NCBI GenBank assembly: GCA_002404055.1
Contig: DHIZ01000070.1
Coordinates: forward strand, 1 to 12,794
DNA length: 12,794 nucleotides
Reading direction: 5' to 3'
Source: Chloroflexi bacterium UBA4733
GTDB taxonomy: Bacteria; Chloroflexota; UBA4733
Position 1 is the first letter of the stretch, and every line of letters starts with the position of its first letter. Below are positions 1-6,500 of this stretch, piece after piece. Under the pieces are notes generated by a model, which was not told the DNA's origin, ran no database searches, and was given only the letters and a program-made list of their open reading frames with translations. Both the position numbers and the translations under genes were made by a program.

Positions 1-999
1 TTATTCCGTGACGGCTCCTTAGCGCAGATGCTGGGACCCGAGATATTGCGTCGTTACCGGGTGGTGAATCATCACGGCTACGCGCAGGATGAACTGGTCC
101 TGGTGGGCCGGACCTCGTTCGGCGGGGAGGTCTGGCTCAATGCGGAGTACGTCCGGGCGACGAAACGGATTGTCGTCGGCTTCATCGAGCCGCACTTCTT
201 CGCCGGCTTCTCCGGTGGACCAAAGATGGTGTGCCCTGGTGTCGCCGGCAGCAAGACCATCCTGCACGCCCACAGCGCAGCGATGATCGGCCATCTCAAC
301 GCGAGATGGGGCATTACCGAGGGCAACCCCATACACGACGAGATTCGGGAAGCGGCCGCGATGGCCCCACCGGATTTCTCGCTCAGTGTCACCCTGAACA
401 AGTTGCACGAGGTCACCAATGTCTTTGCCGGCGAGGTGTTCGCCACCCATCGGGCCGGTTGCGCCTTCGTCAAGGCGACGGCTATGCAACCGGTAGACCG
501 GCCGTTTGACATTGTCATCAGCACCAACAGCGGCTATCCACTGGACCTCAACCTGTACCAGGCCGTCAAGGGGATGTCGGCGGCGGCGCAGATCGTGCGT
601 CCAGGTGGGGCGATCATCATGGCCGCGGCCTGCAGTCAGGGAGTGCCGGCGGGCAGTCACTTCCAAAAGCTGCTTGCTTTAGAGGACAGCCCGGCAGCGC
701 TGCTCCAACGCATCGAGTCACCGGGGTTCCACCAACCGGAACAATGGCAGGTCCAGGTGCAGGCGTTGATCCAACGGCAGGCCCGCGTCTACCTGAAGGC
801 GGAGGGCGTCACTGATGCCGAGATTCGAGCCGCGCATCTGCTCCCCTGTGCCGACATTGGGGAGACCGTCCGCCTGCTGTTGCGCGAGTTCGGAGCCACC
901 GCTCGAATAGCGGTGCTGCCCCAGGGTCCGCAAACGATTCCCTATCTCACTGCACCGGGTAGCCGAGTCGTAGGCGTCCCAGCGTCCAGTGCAGCCTGA
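1..999 (+). CDS. larA: LarA-family nickel-dependent racemase (5'-truncated by window edge)
   Basis: The reading frame is open from base 1, so the start codon lies upstream; 332 codons are visible of a family usually near 420. LarA enzymes racemise lactate, and relatives racemise other 2-hydroxy acids, using a nickel-pincer nucleotide (NPN) cofactor bound to a lysine. Counting from the Met at 28, the protein has H56 in EPHFFAGFSGG, K66 in GGPK and H82 in LHAHS. The spacings of 10 and 16 residues match H174, K184 and H200 of Lactobacillus plantarum LarA, so the NPN-binding lysine and both histidines are present. The C-terminus contains VLPQGPQTIP, typical of the family. The N-terminal catalytic histidine and substrate-binding loop lie off the window. 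No larB, larC or larE cofactor gene is visible here. The family assignment is firm, but the substrate is not: lactate is only one possibility. Confidence 0.9.
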   Translation, partial: LFRDGSLAQMLGPEILRRYRVVNHHGYAQDELVLVGRTSFGGEVWLNAEYVRATKRIVVGFIEPHFFAGFSGGPKMVCPGVAGSKTILHAHSAAMIGHLNARWGITEGNPIHDEIREAAAMAPPDFSLSVTLNKLHEVTNVFAGEVFATHRAGCAFVKATAMQPVDRPFDIVISTNSGYPLDLNLYQAVKGMSAAAQIVRPGGAIIMAAACSQGVPAGSHFQKLLALEDSPAALLQRIESPGFHQPEQWQVQVQALIQRQARVYLKAEGVTDAEIRAAHLLPCADIGETVRLLLREFGATARIAVLPQGPQTIPYLTAPGSRVVGVPASSAA

Positions 1000-1080
1000 T
1001 CCTATTTTGGGACTACGGTGAAGGCATGTCCATCGTGTGATATTGTTTGCTTGACCGGAACACAATCTGCAGATCAGTGA

Positions 1081-1084
1081 GGAG
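1081..1084 (+). promoter_or_regulatory. Ribosome binding site of the 85-aa ORF
   Basis: A GGAG core, within GTGAGGAG, ends 9 bases before the ATG at 1094. It supports translation of this otherwise anonymous small gene and fixes its start. Confidence 0.6.
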
Positions 1085-1093
1085 ACGTGGTGT

Positions 1094-1351
1094 ATGGCAC
1101 GCCAGCAAGAGGGCTTCTTTACCGAGTATGACTCCAGCGAGCTGGAGCAGCAGGCGACGTTGACCTTGACGCAACGGGAACTGCTATTAATCCGGACCGC
1201 GCTTGGCATTTTCATGGAAGAGACCAGCCGGCACGACCACATTTACAACGATATTCATGCCCTGGTGGCAAAGCTCCCGGCAGCACCGAAACGCAAGGTG
1301 CCAGCAGCAGCCGGCAACCACGCTGCGCCCAGCCGGCCCAAGCCGCGTTAG
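1094..1351 (+). CDS. Small hypothetical protein, 85 aa
   Basis: I do not recognise this protein. The ATG is preceded by a good GGAG ribosome binding site. Residues 1-60 are charged and look helical (SSELEQQATLTLTQRELLLIRTALGIFMEETSRH is the central stretch, described here only in part: TLTQRELLLIRTALGIFMEE). The last 25 residues are a low-complexity Pro/Ala/Lys/Arg tail ending PSRPKPR, which could contact nucleic acid or another acidic partner. There is no signal peptide, membrane segment or cysteine motif. It lies 94 bases after larA on the same strand and before tRNA-Pro. I see no clear -35/-10 pair in the gap, so co-transcription with larA is possible. The start site supports a real gene; the function is unknown. 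Confidence 0.6.
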   Translation: MARQQEGFFTEYDSSELEQQATLTLTQRELLLIRTALGIFMEETSRHDHIYNDIHALVAKLPAAPKRKVPAAAGNHAAPSRPKPR

Positions 1352-1449
1352 CGGCCGCGCAGTTGGACCATGGTGAGCAGCCCGAAGCGGAACAGGAGCC
1401 TGGTGAGGGGGAAGGATAGGGCATCGCCTGCTCCGTCCCCCGCCTGCGG

Positions 1450-1455
1450 TATACT
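1450..1455 (+). promoter_or_regulatory. Probable -10 box for tRNA-Pro
   Basis: TATACT lies 18 bases before the first base of the tRNA, a sensible distance for a sigma-70 type -10 element with a short leader. No good -35 hexamer is visible 16-18 bases further upstream, so the call rests on the -10 and its position. Confidence 0.4.
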
Positions 1456-1473
1456 GATGCCGCGCGACTTTCT

Positions 1474-1547
1474 CGGGGTGTAGTTCAGCTTGGTAGAACG
1501 CCTGGTTTGGGACCAGGAGGTCCACAGTTCAAATCTGTGCACCCCGA
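1474..1547 (+). tRNA. tRNA-Pro (anticodon UGG)
   Basis: A full cloverleaf can be folded by eye. The acceptor stem is CGGGGTG (1474-1480) with CACCCCG (1540-1546) and discriminator A1547. The D stem is GTTC/GAAC (1483-1486 with 1496-1499). The anticodon stem is CCTGG/CCAGG around the loop TTTGGGA, giving anticodon TGG at 1508-1510. The variable loop has five bases (AGGTC). The T stem is CACAG/CTGTG around TTCAAAT. The C1-G72 pair, A73 and G37 fit a bacterial proline tRNA. The 3' CCA is not encoded, because the next bases are CTC. UGG can read all four proline codons by wobble when modified. Confidence 0.97.
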
Positions 1548-1561
1548 CTCATGCGACAGCT

Positions 1562-2410
1562 TCAGATGAGCGTCTGGTCCAGGAAACGCTTGGCCACCAG
1601 CAGTCCCTCGCGCATGCGCGGCACGTCTTGCGTGAAGCCCCACACCTGGTCCTCGTGTTCGATGTTCATCGGCCCGGCGTAGCCGATCTCGGCCAGGATG
1701 TCGGCATACTTGTGCCAATCGACAACGCCGAAGCCGGGCAGGCGGTAGCGCCACCAGATGCCGCTGGCCGGACCGCCGTTGTCTATGAAGGGCCCGTAGA
1801 TGCCGTAGCGGTTACGGCGATCAAGGAAGAGCTCCGTGTCCTTGGCGTGGGCGTAGGACACGCGATCCCGAAACTCGCGCAAGGCCCAGACCCAGTCGAT
1901 GTGCAGCACCACCAGGTGCGAGGGGTCGAAGTTGAGACCCAGGGCCGGGGATGGGACCGCAGTGAAGGCGGCGTCCCACAACTCCGGCGTTTGCATGAGG
2001 TTGCGACCGCGGTTGGGCCAGTTTTCGAAGGCCAGCTTCACGCCCGCCTGCTCGGCGTGGGCAGCAACCGGTCCAAACGCCGCCTTAAAGAACGTGATCT
2101 GATCCGCCCCCGGCTTGCCTTCCACCATTGGGTGACTGCAGCACAGCACCTTGATGCCCTGGCGAGCTGCCGAATCGATCGATGCCTTGGCCTGCGTGAT
2201 GGCCGTCTCCCGCTCGGCGTCGTCGGCCGTCATCAGTCGGCCACGCATCGCCGCCGCCCAGGCGCTGATGCCGGACGGGCGCAGCTTCTCAACCAGGTCA
2301 TCGGTCAGCCCTGTTTCGATGTCCCGAAAGCCGTGCTCGGCCGCCCACTGGGCATTCTCCTCCAGCGGCAGCCGGGCCATCGCGCCCGTCAGTCGCATAC
2401 CGATGTCCAT
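1562..2410 (-). CDS. Sugar phosphate isomerase/epimerase-like TIM-barrel protein
   Basis: This 282-residue protein belongs to the xylose-isomerase-like / AP-endonuclease family 2 barrel fold. These are cytoplasmic, metal-dependent enzymes that isomerise or epimerise sugars, inositols or hydroxy-acids. The expected metal ligands are visible: E129 (AFENW), D162 and H165 (NFDPSH), H188 (YAHAKD) and E251 (IEHED). The chosen start, MDIGMRL at 2410, has a GAGAGGA ribosome binding site 7 bases upstream. The frame is open for 18 more codons, but that extension (KRRCGVENRRED) looks non-coding. The length fits the family. It lies downstream of the GNAT gene on the same strand with a 111-base gap containing a possible promoter and a hairpin. 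Its substrate cannot be read; isomerases of this type often serve catabolism of uncommon sugars or polyols. Confidence 0.88.
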   Translation of the reverse strand: MDIGMRLTGAMARLPLEENAQWAAEHGFRDIETGLTDDLVEKLRPSGISAWAAAMRGRLMTADDAERETAITQAKASIDSAARQGIKVLCCSHPMVEGKPGADQITFFKAAFGPVAAHAEQAGVKLAFENWPNRGRNLMQTPELWDAAFTAVPSPALGLNFDPSHLVVLHIDWVWALREFRDRVSYAHAKDTELFLDRRNRYGIYGPFIDNGGPASGIWWRYRLPGFGVVDWHKYADILAEIGYAGPMNIEHEDQVWGFTQDVPRMREGLLVAKRFLDQTLI

Positions 2411-2417
2411 GATGAAA

Positions 2418-2424
2418 TCCTCTC
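2418..2424 (-). promoter_or_regulatory. Ribosome binding site fixing the isomerase start
   Basis: On the minus strand GAGAGGA lies 7 bases before the ATG at 2410. This favours MDIGMRL as the start over the longer open frame reaching 2464, which has no comparable site. Confidence 0.65.
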
Positions 2425-2435
2425 GCCTGTTCTCG

Positions 2436-2450
2436 ACGCCGCACCGGCGT
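2436..2450. other. Perfect 6-bp hairpin in the isomerase leader
   Basis: ACGCCG (2436-2441) and CGGCGT (2445-2450) form a perfect inverted repeat around CAC. It lies between the putative -10 at 2481-2486 and the isomerase start. There is no T-tract, so it is not a classical terminator. It could be an mRNA hairpin or a small operator, or chance in GC-rich DNA. Confidence 0.3.
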
Positions 2451-2480
2451 TTCCGCACGCCCATTCAGCCGCGCGGGGCG

Positions 2481-2486
2481 AGTGTA
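2481..2486 (-). promoter_or_regulatory. Possible -10 box upstream of the isomerase
   Basis: The minus strand reads TACACT here, a 4-of-6 match to TATAAT keeping the key A2 and T6 positions. It is about 70 bases before the isomerase start. The matching -35 region (GCCCAG) is poor, so the isomerase may instead be transcribed from upstream of the GNAT gene. Confidence 0.25.
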
Positions 2487-2521
2487 GCGCATGGAGGGGT
2501 AGGCTGGGCGCCTTACGTACG

Positions 2522-3130
2522 CTACGGCCGCCGCTGCTCGCCGGTCAGCAGCGCCTTCAAGACCGGACTCTCGAACTCCTGCGGGATGGCGTCCATCAGG
2601 ATCTCGTCGTAACGCTCGCCGGCCAGCGGGATGACCTGACGATGGCGGCCGATGACGCGAAAGCCGGCCTTCTCATACGCGCGCTGGGCGCGGGGGTTGA
2701 AGCTGTAGACAGCGAGCATCACGTTCTGCAACGAGAGCATATTGAAGGCGTAATCCAGCGTCAGGCGGGTGGCCTCCGTGCCGTAGCCGCGATTCCAGCA
2801 GCTTTTCTCGCCGATAGAGATACCAAACGTCGCCGCAGCTTGATGGCGGCTGATGTTGCCCAGGCTGGCGGTACCGATGGGCCGCAACGACTCCATTTCG
2901 TAAATGGTGAAATGAACGTCGTTGTCGCTGGTGCTGGCCCGCTCGAACCAGCGCTCTTCCATCTCCCGCGTATATGGTCCCGCCCGGCCGAGGCCGAGCG
3001 TCACCTCCGGGTCGTTCATCCAGCGCAGGTAGAGGGGGATGTGACGGCGGTCCAGCGGCCCAAGGCCGACCAACGTGCCCCGGATCATGAGGACCGGGCT
3101 CTCGGCGCCGATCTCGCTGTCACCGGCCAT
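2522..3130 (-). CDS. GNAT-family N-acetyltransferase, RimJ/RimL-like
   Basis: The 202-residue product is a single GNAT domain, which transfers the acetyl group of acetyl-CoA to an amine, in the RimJ/RimL-type subgroup by overall pattern. The pyrophosphate-binding motif A is NRGYGTEA (113-120), following the beta-strand TFGISIGE. Motif B is N145PRAQRAYEKAGF157, where the Asn and Tyr are the usual CoA-proximal residues. The start at 3130 has a strong GGAGGAG six bases upstream. The frame stays open to 3442, but that extension overlaps the divergent promoter and the small basic ORF and lacks domain character. The target may be a ribosomal protein, an antibiotic, a sugar nucleotide or a polyamine. 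Nothing in the neighbourhood decides this. It is first in a minus-strand pair with the isomerase. Confidence 0.9.
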   Translation of the reverse strand: MAGDSEIGAESPVLMIRGTLVGLGPLDRRHIPLYLRWMNDPEVTLGLGRAGPYTREMEERWFERASTSDNDVHFTIYEMESLRPIGTASLGNISRHQAAATFGISIGEKSCWNRGYGTEATRLTLDYAFNMLSLQNVMLAVYSFNPRAQRAYEKAGFRVIGRHRQVIPLAGERYDEILMDAIPQEFESPVLKALLTGEQRRP

Positions 3131-3136
3131 TCGTAA

Positions 3137-3143
3137 CTCCTCC
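3137..3143 (-). promoter_or_regulatory. Ribosome binding site deciding the GNAT start
   Basis: The minus strand reads GGAGGAG six bases before ATG 3130, nearly ideal in sequence and spacing. It identifies the 202-residue form rather than the 306-residue open frame. Confidence 0.8.
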
Positions 3144-3217
3144 ACTATGAGGGCCGCAGTCTCGGCCCTGTAGACAAAAGGCCCTGCCGCAAAAGCACAG
3201 TTATCCAAAGCGTTTCG

Positions 3218-3223
3218 TATAAT
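3218..3223 (+). promoter_or_regulatory. Consensus -10 box (TATAAT), palindromic context
   Basis: A perfect TATAAT lies in CGTATAATACG (3216-3226), an inverted repeat of CGTAT around one A. The plus-strand -35 is weak: AGCACA at 3194-3199, with an 18-base spacer, shares only ACA with TTGACA. On the minus strand the same bases read TATTAT, so a -10 for the GNAT gene could occupy the same DNA. The expected plus-strand transcript starts near 3230, about 100 bases before the small basic ORF, and could continue through genes A-C. Confidence 0.55.
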
Positions 3224-3317
3224 ACGAGATTGGGGTGCCTCTTTCCGGCATGCGGAACCTTCCGGCGACGATTCGCCGCGCCCGTTGGGAGTCGGCACAC
3301 GAGTAGCACGCAGCGTT

Positions 3318-3321
3318 GGAG
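3318..3321 (+). promoter_or_regulatory. Ribosome binding site for the TTG-started small ORF
   Basis: GGAG lies 8 bases before TTG 3330, which is ideal spacing. It is the main evidence that translation begins at a TTG codon here. Confidence 0.5.
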
Positions 3322-3329
3322 CTTTCAGT

Positions 3330-3449
3330 TTGAACAAGACGAAACGGGTAGCCTGGCACAAGCACCTGGTTAAAGGGCGGAAGTACACGGAGCAGCGCCG
3401 GGTCAAGGCCGCCGCCGCTGCGGCCATCGCGCCGGTCGCCAAGCGTTAA
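3330..3449 (+). CDS. Very small, strongly basic protein (39 aa, TTG start)
   Basis: The ORF runs from TTG to TAA and reads, in two parts, MNKTKRVAWHKHLVKGRKYT and then EQRRVKAAAAAAIAPVAKR. About a third of the residues are Lys, Arg or His and only one is acidic, a composition like small ribosome-associated or nucleic-acid-binding proteins. The KTKRVAWHKHLVKGRK part recalls tiny basic ribosomal-type proteins, but I cannot assign a family. Support for a real gene includes a perfect TATAAT about 110 bases upstream, a GGAG at 8 bases and a stop just before gene A. The AAG/AAA and CGG/CGC codons are used in a natural mix. Gene A follows 78 bases later on the same strand, so it may be first in that operon or an independent housekeeping gene. 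An Ala-run tail is odd and may be a variable linker. Confidence 0.5.
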   Translation: MNKTKRVAWHKHLVKGRKYTEQRRVKAAAAAAIAPVAKR

Positions 3450-3515
3450 GTAACTCGCCAACGCGGGTCCCGCCGAGCACCGTCAGGTGATGGGGGCCTG
3501 GCGTCCAGCAGCGTC

Positions 3516-3520
3516 AGGAG
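3516..3520 (+). promoter_or_regulatory. Ribosome binding site fixing the GTG start of gene A
   Basis: AGGAG lies 7 bases before GTG 3528. No other start nearby has a comparable site, so a GTG initiation codon is the best reading. Confidence 0.65.
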
Positions 3521-3527
3521 TCGACCG

Positions 3528-6500
3528 GTGATCGGTGTGCAAGCCCGGCCGACCGGCGCTGCGTCGAGTACCGGTCGCCGCGAACGGCGATCGTGGTCAG
3601 TGTCATGGCCGATCGTTGCCCTGGTTGCGGGGTTGCTGTTCGGTGGCAGCCTGCGCTTTTACCACCTGAACTGGGACGACGGTGAGCATCTGCATCCTGA
3701 CGAGCGCCAGATCACTATGGTGGCGCAAGGGCTGCACTGGCCGCGGCCCGGCGACAGTGTCGGCGCACAGGCGCGTGGCGGACACGGACCGCTTGACCCG
3801 CACTTCTTCGCCTACGGTTCCCTGCCCCTGTACCTGCTGGCCGCCGCCGGCAACGTGACGCACCGGGCCGGGGTGGTTCTGGCCGAGCACCAGCTTGGCT
3901 CGCCCGCTATGACCGCGCAACTGGTTGCCGGGGACCAGTACGGCGGCATGAATCTGGTGGGACGCTTCCTCTCGGCATGCTTCGACACCGCCAGCATCCT
4001 CCTCTGCTTCCTGGTGGGCAGGCGCATGTACAACGCAGCAGCGGGGGCGATCGCTGCCGCCGGTTACGCGGTGACGGCCCTGGCCGTACAGCAGGCCCAT
4101 TACTTCGTGGTCGATCCCATCGTCACTTTCCTCGTGCTGGCCACCCTGCTCTATTGCCTGCGCTCGTTGCAGAGCGGACGCAGGAGCGACGCTCTTCTCT
4201 CGGGCATCCTGTTTGGCTGTGCCCTGGCGACGAAGGTCAGTGCTGCGCCGCTCGGCCTGGCCGTGCTGCTGGCGCAGATTGTGCCGATGTGGCAGGCGCG
4301 GCACGTCCTGGACCTGGAGCAGCGGCAGGCGGCCGTGAGTAGCCGGCTTGATGGGCTGCTCCTGGCAAGCCTGGGAACCGTCGCGGCCTTCCTGATCGGC
4401 GAGCCGTACGCGCTCCTCGACTGGACGCAGTTTCGGCTGGATATTACCCAGCAGAGTGCAATGGTACGTGGCGTTGCCGACTTGCCCTACACCCGACAAT
4501 ATGCTCCGACAATCCCTTACCTCTATTGGCTGCAAGGCCTGTTCACCTGGCAGATGACGCCTCCGCTGACGCTGGCGGGCGGAGCGGGGCTGCTCTGGCA
4601 GGGTCTTCGAGTGCTGCGCCGCCGCAGTACGGGCGAGGGGTTGCTGGTGTCCTGGTGGCTCCCCTATCTGGCGCTCACCGGAGCCTTCTACGCCAAGTTC
4701 CCGCGCTATATGCTGCCGGCCATTCCCTTCATGTGCGTCGCTGCCGCCGGAATGGCGGTGCACCTGGGAGGTCAGCGGGCGGTACGACGGCGTGTCGCCT
4801 ACTCCTTGGCGGCCCTGACAATCGCCGTGGCCGGGCTTTACTGTCTCGCCTATGCCCACATATACGCCACCACCAACACGCGCGTCGCTGCCTCGGATTG
4901 GATGTACCAGCATATACCCACAGTGACCGACGGCCATCAGACGGTGCTGACCCACGAGGTCTGGGACGACGGTCTCCCGTTGGAGCGCAGCGCCGTGAAT
5001 CCTTCCTGGTCGGCCGGACGGTATGCCTATGCCGACCTCCCCATCTACGATGACGACACTGTGCAAAAGCAGCAGACGCTGATACAGGACCTGCAGCGAG
5101 CCGACTACGTGACGGAAGCGTCGGAGATCGTGCGCGGATCAATCCTGCGCAATCCAAAGCGTTACCCAATGACCGTCGCCTATTATCAGGCGCTGGCCGA
5201 CGGCAGCCTGGGCTTCCAGCAGGTCATGGACTTCCGCAGCGTGCCTCAGTTGTTTGGCCTGCGGCTGGACGACAGCGGTTCTGATCTCAACTGGCAATTC
5301 TACGACCACCCGCCGGTGACGATCTATCGGAAAGTACGGCAGCTCTCGGCGGCTGAGATGGCGGCGCTCTTTCCTGCCCCCAACGCCGTGGTGGCCACTT
5401 TGCCTCCCTCGACGCCGTCACTCCTGCTCGCGCCACAGACGCAGGCGGCCGATAACACCGCACCCTCGCTCGGCCAGATGTTTCCGGTCAATGGTCCCGG
5501 CATGCGCTTCCCCGTGCCGGTCTGGTTGCTGGCGGTGGAGTTGATGGGATTGCTGGCACTGCCCTGGAGCGTCCGCCTGCTGCGCCCGCTGCCCGATGCC
5601 GGCTACAGCGGCGCGAAAGTGCTGGGCATCCTGCTGACCGGTTGGGCGACCTGGCTGCTTGCCAGTACGGGGATGGCCTGGAACACCCAACGCACGACGA
5701 TCATCGTGCTGGCCTTCCTCGCTGTGGTCGGCGTCGCCGGCTGGCTCACCTTGCCCGACTGGCAGGCGTTACTACGGCAGAAGTGGCGCCTCTGGCTGAT
5801 CAGCGAAGCGGTGTTCCTGGCGGCGTTCCTGTTCTTCCTGTGGATTCGCGCCAGCAACCCTGATTTATGGCAACTCTATCGGGGTGGCGAAAAGCCGATG
5901 GAGTTGAGCTACATAACCGCCATTCTGCGCAGCCGGGTTATGCCGCCCTATGATCCCTGGCTCTCCGGGACCACCATCAACTACTACTACTTCGGCTTCT
6001 ACCTCATGGCAATGCTCTTCAAGTTGACCCGCATCGCCCCCACGATCGGCTTTAACCTGGCCATCCCGCTGCTGTACGGCCTGGCGGTGCAAATGACGGC
6101 TGCCGTGGGCTACGCGGTGACGGCGCTGTTGCTGGGTCGACCCTGGGCGGTTGGGGCGAATAGTCCGCTGGAACAGCAGAGGAAGACCCCGAGAATTCCA
6201 GGGCGGCGACGGCCATATCTGGACCGCCGCGCAGCCCTTGGCGCCCTGGCGGCGGTGTGGCTGTTTGGCGTTCTCGGCAACCTTGATTCCGGCCCCTATC
6301 TGCTCGGGCTTTTGCAGCACGCTGGTGCGTCAACCATCGGCGGGGGTTTGCCCGTGCTGGGCGTTCCGCTGCAGGTGCTGGCCGGCCTCGGGCACGCTAT
6401 CGCCACCGGCGGTGGCGCGTTGCCCGGCTTCAACTACTTTGACCGCACGCGCGTCATTCCCTTTACGATCAACGAGTTCCCCTTCTTCAGCTTCCTCTAC

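Noticed and set aside
1051..1056. TTGACC as a -35 box for the 85-aa ORF
   Set aside because: The matching -10 position (TCAGTG at 1074-1079) does not resemble TATAAT and would overlap the ribosome site, leaving almost no leader.
1474..1561. tRNA-Pro as an integration (att) site
   Set aside because: No integrase, no second copy of the tRNA 3' end and no foreign-looking cargo are visible in the window.
1490..3136. 548-codon open frame on the plus strand
   Set aside because: It starts inside tRNA-Pro and runs antisense through both the isomerase and the acetyltransferase, whose catalytic motifs are clear on the minus strand.
3243..3257. TTCCG-GCATG-CGGAA hairpin in the leader of the small basic ORF as a riboswitch or attenuator
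   Set aside because: Only five base pairs, no conserved riboswitch core and no alternate structure visible; I see no support beyond a minor hairpin.
3131..3442. Extended 306-residue form of the acetyltransferase
   Set aside because: The GGAGGAG site before 3130 and the start of domain-like sequence there fix the shorter form; the extension overlaps the TATAAT region and the small basic ORF.
3463..3473. GCGGG-T-CCCGC inverted repeat as a terminator after the small basic ORF
   Set aside because: The one-base centre cannot form a loop without losing pairs, and there is no following T-tract; transcription probably continues into gene A.
3603..5066. 487-codon open frame on the minus strand
   Set aside because: It is antisense to the GT-C half of gene A, has a charged Arg/Gly/Gln/His-rich composition with no domain, and arises from high-GC codon bias of the true gene.
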